In this document: positions 1 through 8,279 of the stretch, in pieces
How the letters are laid out: every line of letters starts with the position of its first letter
Numbering within the stretch: the first letter of the stretch is position 1
The notes under the pieces: generated by a model
The model's input: only the letters and a program-made list of their open reading frames with translations
Database searches by the model: none
Told to the model about the DNA's origin: nothing
Origin: a virus
Length of the DNA stretch: 64,000 nt
Virus record (IMG/VR): IMGVR_UViG_3300014325_000012
Span: 1 to 64,000 of that record
Strand: one strand, 5' to 3'
Position numbers and translations under genes: made by a program

Positions 1-1610
1 TAAGGGGCATATGATCTATGAAGTCCAGGACTGGTGGCTTTACTTAAAAGTGTAAGAGTACCCTCTGGCTTGACAGCAGTTACCAATAACGGTCTAGGTA
101 TGGACATCTCTTCAGAGTACCTATCGGCCTCCATATTTGACCACAACCTAAATGACCTAAGCCATAATTTAACTTTTGGGTCTTTGTGGGTTAGTCCCAA
201 AAGATCTAGGGTTTTCATTAACCCAGTCATGGACACACCAGTAAGTCTATCTCTCTTTTGAATAATATCCCAATGGGGTAAGTTAAGAGTAACATTTGTT
301 TGTCTCATACCAATTCTTGTAGCAAGTTCAAAGGACTCCTTTAACTTATAAAGGTCTAGAGTTCCATCCTCTTTTATATGGCTAGTTATTACGACTGTAG
401 ATAAGTTGCAAACCCCAAAATTATCTAATAGAATTTCAGCGCAGGGATTAACTCCTACAGCATTACCCCCTCTCCTCTTCATTGCTGCTTCTCTATTAAA
501 GAAGCCAGGTTCTCCATTGTTTAAGATATTCTTAAATACTCCTTCTATGTCTCTTATAGAGGGTCTTTTATCATAAACAATACTGTTGTTACTCATTCTC
601 CTATGAGACCTTTCCGGGTCTAAAACAAACTTTCCTTTCTCTCTATCATAGATATAAAGGTCTAACTTAGCATTTTTAAATTCTTCGTCATTTGGAGAGG
701 CCAAGGCTATTTGAGCGCTTCTTCTAGTTCCTCCTACTAGCACATTCTCAGCTATCATATTAGATATATCCATAGCTGCTACTGGAGACAGTTTCCCATC
801 GCAGGACTTGATAATTTTTGTTATTTTAGAAAACATAATTTCTAACCCTTTTGGTCCGGCTGCTCTACCACCAAACGTTTTTAATCTCTCCCCAGCAGGT
901 CTGACATTATTATAGTCAAATTCTATCTGGATAGGTCCTTCAGCCTTTAGTAATAAGTCGAAATAGTCACCCAATGCCTTGACCCAAGCTTCTTTACTAT
1001 CTCCTACACTTATTAAATAGGTACCTCCTTCAAGCTTATAACATATGGTTGCATCAGATCTTTTACGGGCTGATAAAGGCACATAATTTCTATGATTGAT
1101 ATAGAAATCGCTATTTATTTTTGGGAGTGTCTGTACTAGGTCCTTTTGAATACCGTAACCTACCCCACAACCACACAAAAGCAAATAGAAAATATCACTA
1201 AAGCAACTAAACACTGGGAGATTATATTTAGCTCCATTCTCTATATTTAAATAGCAGCAATTGAAATTACCCATGGCAAGCATCTCTGAAGCTTTTGTAC
1301 CTCCTACCCAAAGGGTACGTCCAGCAGGCAGTACCTCAAGGTTATACACCTTATCAAACATTAACTCAGCTTCTTTAACTAACTCTTCCCTTGTGGCTGG
1401 TCCACTATAAAGAGACAAACTATACTCTACGACTCTTTTTACTGTTTCTGCCCAAGTCTCTCTTCGCTTCTTCAGATGATCATACCTTGAATACGTCCTC
1501 AGCCTAGTTATGGCTTCAGTAACTCCTGCATTGTTAGGCGTAGTCTTATATTTCTCCTGTCCTAAGAAATCTAAAGACAGCAAGGAACTAACAGCAGAAT
1601 CTACCGTCAT
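1..1610 (-). CDS. nrdJ: Class II (B12-dependent) ribonucleoside-triphosphate reductase, partial
   Basis: The frame opens with ATG at 1610 behind a GGAG ribosome site and runs off the left edge, so the C-terminus is missing; about 536 residues are seen. The family reduces NTPs to dNTPs with an adenosylcobalamin-generated thiyl radical, in the cytoplasm. Seen in order: LPAGRTLWVGG, NFNCCYLNIENG (first redox Cys), CGCGVGYGIQ, RPAGERLKTFGGRA, the active-site loop NPCAEILL (radical Cys and Glu), and KPEGTLTLL plus SPGLHRSYAP near the edge. These match the monomeric Lactobacillus leichmannii-type RTPR better than the dimeric class II enzymes. It is probably the last gene of the reverse-strand replication block and supplies dNTPs together with thymidylate synthase. 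A class II enzyme works with or without oxygen but needs host cobalamin. The identification is firm; the true end is outside the window. Confidence 0.93.
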   Translation of the reverse strand, partial: MTVDSAVSSLLSLDFLGQEKYKTTPNNAGVTEAITRLRTYSRYDHLKKRRETWAETVKRVVEYSLSLYSGPATREELVKEAELMFDKVYNLEVLPAGRTLWVGGTKASEMLAMGNFNCCYLNIENGAKYNLPVFSCFSDIFYLLLCGCGVGYGIQKDLVQTLPKINSDFYINHRNYVPLSARKRSDATICYKLEGGTYLISVGDSKEAWVKALGDYFDLLLKAEGPIQIEFDYNNVRPAGERLKTFGGRAAGPKGLEIMFSKITKIIKSCDGKLSPVAAMDISNMIAENVLVGGTRRSAQIALASPNDEEFKNAKLDLYIYDREKGKFVLDPERSHRRMSNNSIVYDKRPSIRDIEGVFKNILNNGEPGFFNREAAMKRRGGNAVGVNPCAEILLDNFGVCNLSTVVITSHIKEDGTLDLYKLKESFELATRIGMRQTNVTLNLPHWDIIQKRDRLTGVSMTGLMKTLDLLGLTHKDPKVKLWLRSFRLWSNMEADRYSEEMSIPRPLLVTAVKPEGTLTLLSKATSPGLHRSYAP

Positions 1611-1664
1611 ACGTATTCTCCATATATAAAGCTTAAGTTGTAATGTTTTAGGGGTTTTAATCCT

Positions 1665-1703
1665 ATACAATTTATCTAAAATTGTATTGCTTATTAAATT
1701 ATA
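1665..1703 (-). promoter_or_regulatory. Promoter and inverted repeat upstream of nrdJ
   Basis: On the reverse strand a TAGTATAATT element (TATAAT at 1703-1698) lies about 90 bases before the nrdJ start. Just downstream, 1665-1673 and 1679-1687 form a perfect 9-bp inverted repeat (ATACAATTT, five-base loop, AAATTGTAT). It would be a hairpin in the nrdJ leader or a protein operator. I do not recognise it as a NrdR box or a cobalamin riboswitch. Confidence 0.45.
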
Positions 1704-1741
1704 CTAGCCAGTAACTTTCTTAGTGGATAGTAAACCTTATG

Positions 1742-1918
1742 TTAATTATTAAGGAATATATCCAAATACTCTTTAATAGACTTGGATAATTCTTGATCCA
1801 ACTTGGGATTAGTAAGGTGTTTACATAGTGACTTAAGAAATAAATTAGTCTTAATTTGAGATCTTTCCAAAGCCATTATTCTTAATTTTAGCTGTGTTAC
1901 TTCATTTAATTCATCCAT
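1742..1918 (-). CDS. Small hypothetical protein (58 aa)
   Basis: ATG at 1918 follows a good ribosome site (AAGGAAGGT) and the frame ends in TAA at 1742-1744. Its first 13 bases overlap the end of the LAGLIDADG gene, so translation may be coupled. The product is charged and probably helical (MDELNEVTQLKLRIMALERS at the start), with no recognised domain. It lies between the homing endonuclease and nrdJ. The function is unknown. Confidence 0.55.
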   Translation of the reverse strand: MDELNEVTQLKLRIMALERSQIKTNLFLKSLCKHLTNPKLDQELSKSIKEYLDIFLNN

Positions 1919-2724
1919 ATAGGTACCTTCCTTAACGCTTTGGTTCTATGAATATCTAACCCATTTTCTAGTGCACAGGCTACGGCTTCTTGTTCGGTTT
2001 TCAAGTACTTTTGGACTAGTATATTTTCAGCCTTTCCGCTAACAAGCCACTTATTTCCCACTTTACGGATGTACCTATATTTAGAAAGTTCACCAAAACT
2101 CTTCATAATATCTCGCTTTCTTTCTAGATAAACTAGAGAGTTGTTATATAACCAGTCTCTTAACTTAACACACTTTTCTTTGCCTGAAATCCCATACACA
2201 TAACATCCGTCTACCTCAGAAATCCAACCTGAGTTCCTGCCTATTACCTTATCTAGGATAGTTTTCAATTTAGTGAGGAATATAAGTGTACCAGAAAAGG
2301 ATACATCAAACTTACCCCCCACATATCCATCACCATCGAAGAAACCCCTTACAAAATGGTTTAATAAATTTTCTGGTATATGGCTAAATATAGAAGAATC
2401 TAAGTTATTACTCTTCCTGGGATTTAATCCTTTTAATATCAAGGCTTCTCTAATCTGTTTGGATGTTATTCTTAACTTACAGGCGTTATAATATCTGTTA
2501 GTCTTCTTTAAGAAGGAGGACCTAAATGTTAGAGGAGTGTTGAATATTAAGGCTAATTTAGCTAAATGTTCACTATCTTTCATGGACAACTCTATAAATA
2601 TTCTATTAGAATTAGACTCTAGGCAGCCGTCTGCTGTAAAAAATCCCAACCAGTAAGATTTTTCCTCCGTGTCTATTTTATTAAAGAAGGATTCGTCATA
2701 AAAATACTTTCTCAAAGCACCCAT
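1906..2724 (-). CDS. LAGLIDADG homing endonuclease
   Basis: A 272-residue protein starts at ATG 2724 behind AAGGAG. Two LAGLIDADG-type motifs are visible: YWLGFFTADG near residue 25 and FVRGFFDGDG near residue 128. Each gives one helix of the core and one acidic active-site residue, so a single chain forms the two-fold enzyme. The C-terminal part (VGNKWLVSGKAENI onward) resembles a small sequence-reading DNA-binding module. It sits free-standing among replication genes and does not interrupt a recognisable reading frame, so it is a mobile endonuclease gene, not an intein. Its target is unknown. Confidence 0.85.
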   Translation of the reverse strand: MGALRKYFYDESFFNKIDTEEKSYWLGFFTADGCLESNSNRIFIELSMKDSEHLAKLALIFNTPLTFRSSFLKKTNRYYNACKLRITSKQIREALILKGLNPRKSNNLDSSIFSHIPENLLNHFVRGFFDGDGYVGGKFDVSFSGTLIFLTKLKTILDKVIGRNSGWISEVDGCYVYGISGKEKCVKLRDWLYNNSLVYLERKRDIMKSFGELSKYRYIRKVGNKWLVSGKAENILVQKYLKTEQEAVACALENGLDIHRTKALRKVPIWMN

Positions 2725-2735
2725 ATAAGAGCTCC

Positions 2736-4058
2736 TTAATTACAATCTAGTTGTATCATACCAGCAAAATCATTACCTTCACCATCAAATCCATAATATA
2801 CCACATCCTGTGGGGTTGGTGGATAATCTTCCTTAGAAGCGTAAGTCTCTCTTCTACCTAAGAAGGAACCGCCGTTGCATATAAAATACCTACTTGTCTG
2901 CAATCCTCTACCCGGAACTAGTATATCTATATTCTTTGGCACAAATCTTGATTCATGGTTATGTCCAGAGTAAAAACAATCTATTTTATAATTAGACCAG
3001 CTCATAATCTTCTCTACTGCAGATTCTATTTGTGGCCATCTTAGAGCATTTCCATATTTATGTGCCAAGGAAAGCCTTTTCATTGTCCCTCTCCAATGTA
3101 CATCTATAATAGATCTTTCTCTGAAGTAGGGGACTTTCAGCATACTAGCTATAACCCTGGATAAGTCCATTTGGGTATACTTCTCAAATCTTCCGCCACA
3201 ATGATTACCCCAAGAAGAGGCTATTAACCTATCAGAGATTGGGATAACTAATTGGATAAAATCGTTTACTTGTTCATTAATGTTCTCTGTCTGTTCTAAC
3301 GGGTCGGCTACTGAAAGTTTATGGGCAGCTTCTATACTATCCCCACCCAGTAAAACTAAACCACCAGGATCATTTTTAATTTGCTCTACAACAGCCTTAA
3401 ATTCCTCTCTACGGAACTTTGCTGCTCCTACGTGTATGTCTGTAAGGTCATATATTGTTAGCTTGTCTGCTGGAATGTTATCATCCACTTTGACTACTAA
3501 GTAATTACTGCTTACCATACTAACCTTAAATGGTCTATCTTTAGTTGTTACATCAAGTCTTTCCAAGTAGGATTGAGAATCCGTGACTGGTGTTAGCACC
3601 ACGTCTCCATTCTCTGCTTTAGATCTAACAACAAAACAACCAGGAAAATTCTCTTCAAGTATTTCTACTGCTCTATCTATATCTTTGATCTTAAGTTCAG
3701 ACTTAAGCTTGGAGAATAGTACTCCACTTTTGGCTGCTTTCTTCATCCAATCTTCTGCCGGTGAGTACTTGTTTGTGGCTTTCTTTACTAATGTAATAGT
3801 GGATGAAACTGACCTATTTAAACTCTTAGCAATATCATATACATCCGCTTCTTCATCTAGCATTTGTTTTACAGTATCTGCCACCGTTGATTTTGAAGCA
3901 GGCTCCAATTGTGGGTTACTTCCTCTTACCTCTTTAATCAGTCTAAATGCCATACTATCACTTATATTCAATTCTCTTGCGATGATCACTCTGCCTTTCT
4001 TTTGGGACACTAGATCCTTAACTTTAGCTAGTAATTTTTGTTTTTGTTCTTTATTCAT
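2736..4058 (-). CDS. Calcineurin-like metallophosphoesterase with N-terminal helix-turn-helix segments
   Basis: The 440-residue product starts at ATG 4058; the upstream GTG at 4070 overlaps the GGAG ribosome site and is rejected. The C-terminal two thirds carry a binuclear metallophosphoesterase signature in order: DIHVG (DxH), GGDSIE, SWGNHCGG (GNH), AHKYG and SGHNHES (GHxH). The N-terminal part holds two helix-turn-helix-like segments (RVIIARELNISDSMAFRLIKE, and DVYDIAKSLNRSVSSTITLV further on). This architecture occurs in phage replication regions, often as a putative DNA repair exonuclease or phosphatase. Its substrate is not visible; DNA binding through the N-terminus is inferred. Confidence 0.82.
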   Translation of the reverse strand: MNKEQKQKLLAKVKDLVSQKKGRVIIARELNISDSMAFRLIKEVRGSNPQLEPASKSTVADTVKQMLDEEADVYDIAKSLNRSVSSTITLVKKATNKYSPAEDWMKKAAKSGVLFSKLKSELKIKDIDRAVEILEENFPGCFVVRSKAENGDVVLTPVTDSQSYLERLDVTTKDRPFKVSMVSSNYLVVKVDDNIPADKLTIYDLTDIHVGAAKFRREEFKAVVEQIKNDPGGLVLLGGDSIEAAHKLSVADPLEQTENINEQVNDFIQLVIPISDRLIASSWGNHCGGRFEKYTQMDLSRVIASMLKVPYFRERSIIDVHWRGTMKRLSLAHKYGNALRWPQIESAVEKIMSWSNYKIDCFYSGHNHESRFVPKNIDILVPGRGLQTSRYFICNGGSFLGRRETYASKEDYPPTPQDVVYYGFDGEGNDFAGMIQLDCN

Positions 4059-4138
4059 CATGATCTCCACAAGTGATGCGTATCGCTCTTAAATTCTACT
4101 ATATAAGTATAATAGGTAAATGTCTATTCTATTAATCT

Positions 4139-4786
4139 TTATTTAAGCTGATATCTACTACATTTAGGATAAAGTAAAGCGTCTTCCGGTCTCCATCCTT
4201 TTTTCAGTCTGCTCCAAACTAGCTTATATGATAGGGTAGAGTATTTTCTTACGGCTATAAATAATGGTAAGGTTTCACCGAAAACTGTTATCTTATGAGT
4301 ATTGGTCTTATTTTCACATTGTTTACTATCCTCTATGAAACAACAATTACTAGGTTCATAGTTTCCATCTACATTGTTTCTTTCTATTGTGAGGTCATCC
4401 TTATATCCATTTTCCATAGACCAATTATAAAAGGCTAGGAAGTTGTGTCTCCACTGGTCGCAAACTATGATACCCCTTTTACCATAATTTTTATACTTAT
4501 GATGGTTAGAGTTGTAACATCTTTCTTTTATTCCTATCCATTTAACATACAATGGATGATCATCTCTTATACCATGAGTTTTATTATGTATAGAGGCAGT
4601 TTCTCCTATCAAACAACCACAAGATTTTGTGTGTCCATACTTTAGATGATCAAATCTAACCATCTTAATAGTTGTGGAACTACAATCACAGTGACAATTA
4701 TAATAAGTATGCATTCCTTTCCCTTTTGCATAAGAAAGTATTAATAGTCTTCCATATCTTGTACCAATGTTAATCTGGTTTTGCAC
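4139..4786 (-). CDS. HNH-like homing endonuclease family protein
   Basis: I place the start at GTG 4786, after the GGAGGGAG ribosome site; the TTG at 4804 lies upstream of that site. The start overlaps the 3' end of the polymerase gene by 17 bases. The 215-residue product has an N-terminal zinc-like cluster (CHCDC...SCGCL) and then the phage endonuclease pattern PLYVKWIGIKERCYN, YGKRGIIVCDQW, LTIERNNVDGNYEPSNC, with a C-terminal module (TVFGETLPLFIAVRKYSTLS...LKKGWRPEDAL) typical of target-reading helices. It is a free-standing mobile gene. Exact subfamily (HNH or a Vsr-like fold) cannot be settled by eye. Confidence 0.7.
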   Translation of the reverse strand: MQNQINIGTRYGRLLILSYAKGKGMHTYYNCHCDCSSTTIKMVRFDHLKYGHTKSCGCLIGETASIHNKTHGIRDDHPLYVKWIGIKERCYNSNHHKYKNYGKRGIIVCDQWRHNFLAFYNWSMENGYKDDLTIERNNVDGNYEPSNCCFIEDSKQCENKTNTHKITVFGETLPLFIAVRKYSTLSYKLVWSRLKKGWRPEDALLYPKCSRYQLK

Positions 4787-7127
4787 TATGCCAACTCCCT
4801 CCAATTCCTGCTACAGCCTTAATAGGCACTAGCTTTAGTACTTCTGAACCCGCTCTAACCATAGATTTTTCTAATATCTCCTTAGCTAACTCAGCATGCT
4901 CTTCTTTAACATGTAGTGCTATTTCGTCATGAACCAGTAATACAATACCTTCTGTCCAATCAAATCCAGCATCTTTTAATCCTGTATGTGTGTACAATAA
5001 AGCTAGCTTCATTATATCTGCAGCAGTTCCTTGGATGTGATGGTTAAACCCTTCCACTCTAGCTGCTCTTAGCCTCTCTGAGTAAGCATTGACTCTTCCA
5101 GAGGGGTCTCTATAATCTCTACATAAAGCCTCATCAGGAAGCTCAAAATGGTGTTTATGTAATGTAAATCTCCTCGGTCTTCCCATCATAGTCTTAGCCA
5201 CTATAAATGGTATCTTTCCTTTGGGGTTATTCTTCTTACAATAAGATAAACTAAAATTATAGGATTCTGGTCCTGTCCTAACTCTTCTATCCCAACTAGC
5301 CAAGGCAGTTCTGAACTCTGGAGCATTAGTAAAAAAGTTTTCCCATGCTGCTTTTGCCTGGTCATCATTCCATCTAACTCTTCCATCAGTTTTCTTAAAC
5401 ATCCATTCTTTAAGAGTTGTCCACCACTTACCATAAAGAACTGAAAGTCCAGCAGTTTTTCCTATGTACTTTCTTTCGTAAGATTTTGAATCCGGCTCTA
5501 CTGGAAGGTCCATCATAATCTTAGCTACCCAAGCATGCATATCAAACTTCTTTATACCTGCTGCATCGTCTTGATATTTCTTTATTAGCTCTTTTACTCT
5601 ACAGAACTCTGCAGCTATTCTAGGCTCTATTTGTGAGAAGTCTGCAACAACAAACTTCCATCCTTCTTTGGCTTTAAATGGGGCCCTAAATAACTCCCCG
5701 GCCATCTTAGAGCCGTACTCACTATATGTAAATAATTCATCTCTAGATGGTATCTGCATGAGGTTTGGTTTACTTGAGGAAGATCTACCAGTATCAATAG
5801 CAGTCTCATCTTCTCCAATTTGAAACCAGTTGCAATGTATATATCCTCTCTTAGTACAAAAATCTATATGCTTTTGACCGAATTTGGATAATAGGCTGGA
5901 TGCTTTTTTATATTGTAAAATCCATCGTATCTTTTGCTTAGTTTCATCTGAAAGATTTTCCTCATTTCTATAGAAGGCATCTTTTATTTCATCCTCACCT
6001 GTAGTATCCTTCTCTTCTCCCTTTTCTAATTTAGTAACTCTGAATCCTTCTCCTAAATCTTTAGCGAAGATGCCTGATATTATAGGAGCAAGTTGTTGTG
6101 GGGATCTCATATTTATAGGCTCTTCTATTTCTTCTTCCCATACTACTTTATATAAAGGACTAGCAATCCTATGCACCTGCTTATCACTAAGTAAGCACCA
6201 CTCGTTAAATCTCCTAACTTTTCTTTTCCTAGTAAGACCTAAATGATCTAAAGCCTCTTTCATTCTTTCTTCTAATACTGTAATTACTTCTTTCTGCATG
6301 CTGGAAGAAAATGGAGCACCCCTTAACTCTGCTTGTGCAAAAACTTCTATTAGTTTATTTTCTAAGTTAATAATACTAACTATCTTCTGATTTGGTTTTG
6401 TATCAGATTCATGAGTTCTTATATAGTCATTTAGCCATTCCTGTTCTTGCTCTATTAAGAAGAATGGGAAGTAAACATCTTCTGCAGCGTACTCCACCTG
6501 CTCTGTAGCTATTTCTCCACTCCAATCACTTAGCTGATTCTTCTTCTTTCTTTCTACGTACTGCTCAGGTGTTAAACCTTCTGGAAATTCTTTACTCTTT
6601 GTCTCTTGTTTAAAGAAATTCCAATCTAAAAATCTTTTATATGCTGCATCCAACCCATGGTCTACTGGATCTCCCGCTAATAACACTTTGCTAATTAACA
6701 TAGTGTCCTTCATATACTTTAAGTTAATACCTAATTGGGAGAACATAAACTGATAGTCATACTTCAAATTATGACCTATAACTATTACATCCTCTAAGAA
6801 TTTAAAATACTTTCTTATAGGAGTAATTCCTAATAACAGTACGTCAAATACAAACTGCCTATTATAAAATGGTCTCTTAGGTGTGTACACGGGATTAAGA
6901 CCTATTTGTAGCATTCTTATAAATCCTGTGGGCTCTCCTTCTATGTCTTCAATAGGAAGCGGAACTCGCTTCTTATAAAGTAATTCTCCAAAGGTTTCAC
7001 AGTCTAGTGCTACTATAGGTTTAGAATCGTGGATATTCCATAAAGGATCATTTATATATTCTTTTATCTCTTTTAAAGCATCATATAACTGATCTTCAGT
7101 AGTAACATAAACATAGTCTATTGCCAT
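4770..7127 (-). CDS. polA: Family A DNA polymerase with 3'-5' exonuclease domain
   Basis: The 785-residue replicative polymerase starts at ATG 7127, five bases after GGAGG; TTG 7139 includes that site and is rejected. The exonuclease domain shows ExoI ALDCETFG (D42, E44), ExoII VIGHNLKYDYQ and ExoIII YAAEDVYFP. The polymerase domain shows motif A VVADFSQIEPRIAAEF, motif B RKYIGKTAGLSVLYG and motif C LLVHDEIALHV. There is no 5'-nuclease domain, as in T7-like phage enzymes. All catalytic acidic residues are present. It is transcribed with the ssDNA-binding protein and primase-helicase, forming the core replisome. Confidence 0.95.
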   Translation of the reverse strand: MAIDYVYVTTEDQLYDALKEIKEYINDPLWNIHDSKPIVALDCETFGELLYKKRVPLPIEDIEGEPTGFIRMLQIGLNPVYTPKRPFYNRQFVFDVLLLGITPIRKYFKFLEDVIVIGHNLKYDYQFMFSQLGINLKYMKDTMLISKVLLAGDPVDHGLDAAYKRFLDWNFFKQETKSKEFPEGLTPEQYVERKKKNQLSDWSGEIATEQVEYAAEDVYFPFFLIEQEQEWLNDYIRTHESDTKPNQKIVSIINLENKLIEVFAQAELRGAPFSSSMQKEVITVLEERMKEALDHLGLTRKRKVRRFNEWCLLSDKQVHRIASPLYKVVWEEEIEEPINMRSPQQLAPIISGIFAKDLGEGFRVTKLEKGEEKDTTGEDEIKDAFYRNEENLSDETKQKIRWILQYKKASSLLSKFGQKHIDFCTKRGYIHCNWFQIGEDETAIDTGRSSSSKPNLMQIPSRDELFTYSEYGSKMAGELFRAPFKAKEGWKFVVADFSQIEPRIAAEFCRVKELIKKYQDDAAGIKKFDMHAWVAKIMMDLPVEPDSKSYERKYIGKTAGLSVLYGKWWTTLKEWMFKKTDGRVRWNDDQAKAAWENFFTNAPEFRTALASWDRRVRTGPESYNFSLSYCKKNNPKGKIPFIVAKTMMGRPRRFTLHKHHFELPDEALCRDYRDPSGRVNAYSERLRAARVEGFNHHIQGTAADIMKLALLYTHTGLKDAGFDWTEGIVLLVHDEIALHVKEEHAELAKEILEKSMVRAGSEVLKLVPIKAVAGIGGSWHSAKPD

Positions 7128-7186
7128 GCATACCTCCAAATAAAAAGGGGAAGGTTTTCCTCCTTCCCCTCATCATATATTACTTA

Positions 7187-8095
7187 CTAAGCTTTTAATA
7201 AATCATTTGCATTCTTTTCATCTTTTACATCTTTCTGAGGTAATTCTACTTTCATATACTTAGCTATCTGTTCTCCATTATCAAAGGAGGTAAGTATATA
7301 TCTTAGTACTTCATCCTTAGCTTTAGTCTTGCTAGATTTATAAGTTCCTTTTATTTTATCTACCCACTGCTTAGTATATTCAGGCAAAGCTGCAGATATA
7401 CCTTCCTTACCAAGGGCTTCTAATAGTTGGTCTTCTTTTACAGTCTTAGCAGGTTCGTACCCACCACCCCTAGTAATACCCCTAGCATCTTTAGTACCGG
7501 CTTTTCTCCTTACTGCCCAAATCTTACTTATAAACATGCTATCCTGGTCATAAGTTTCAAATAGGGATAAAATACAGTCCTTACCTTTTCCATCTGCAGG
7601 AATTTCCACAACTTGAACTGGATTAAGGTAATAGGTAACTTGATCTCCAGATTCTCCTGTAAAGGTCCTCTTTGACCCTATGGTGTTGTAAATATACATA
7701 ACCATAGCTTTTACATGTCTTGAATTAAATTCCCATGCATTTTTGGAGTTAGATTCTAACAACTTCTCGTAAGTCTTACATAGTTCACAAGATCCGTCTT
7801 CAAACTGATCAGTACAGATGGTATGAGCTAGCTTATCCTTTCCATTAGACTTTACTTTATGTGTGTGAACAAGCATATCCCAAGCTAGATCATAGGAGTG
7901 TAGGGGAGCCATATAGAAATTCTCATCTGCACTTAAAATAAGTCTTCCTAGTTTATGCATTGAGAAGTTTGGATTAGTTATAGCCTTTTCTTCTTTCTCT
8001 GCATCCCTTTGTTCTTGCTTTGATTTTCTAATTGACTCTAACTGTCTTCTTTTCTCTTCTATCTTTTTCATTAGATTGTTTTCATAATCGGTCAT
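7187..8095 (-). CDS. Probable phage single-stranded DNA-binding protein
   Basis: The 302-residue protein starts at ATG 8095 behind TTAGGAG. It has a very charged N-terminus, a possible zinc site (HTH...HTIC...DGSCELC, about residues 78-106), a central domain (HVKAMVMYIYNTIGSKRTF...VVEIPADGKGKDC) and a Lys/Asp-rich tail. The spacing of His and Cys and the place next to the polymerase resemble T4 gp32-type ssDNA-binding proteins, which coat the lagging template. This is inference from layout and position; no full motif proves it. The 184-base leader upstream holds two direct TTACAATT copies on the reverse strand. Confidence 0.5.
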   Translation of the reverse strand: MTDYENNLMKKIEEKRRQLESIRKSKQEQRDAEKEEKAITNPNFSMHKLGRLILSADENFYMAPLHSYDLAWDMLVHTHKVKSNGKDKLAHTICTDQFEDGSCELCKTYEKLLESNSKNAWEFNSRHVKAMVMYIYNTIGSKRTFTGESGDQVTYYLNPVQVVEIPADGKGKDCILSLFETYDQDSMFISKIWAVRRKAGTKDARGITRGGGYEPAKTVKEDQLLEALGKEGISAALPEYTKQWVDKIKGTYKSSKTKAKDEVLRYILTSFDNGEQIAKYMKVELPQKDVKDEKNANDLLKA

Positions 8096-8279
8096 ATTTT
8101 TCTCCTAAGTATTATTTAATTATTCTGTGAGTTGTCTATTTACGGGTGTTTTATTTTTTGTTTATGGGAATTGTAACGAATTGTAAAGAACTATTCCCCT
8201 TAATACTCCTATCGGTACTAGAGTATATTTTAGCATGTGATAGGGATGGTAACTGAATACCATAATCCTTTATTTAGTT

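Noticed and set aside
1906-2724. Intein or intron around the LAGLIDADG gene
   Set aside because: The gene has its own start and ribosome site and the flanking genes are different whole frames; no split host gene is visible.
7127-7139. TTG start for the DNA polymerase
   Set aside because: The TTG sits directly on the GGAGG ribosome site that serves ATG 7127.
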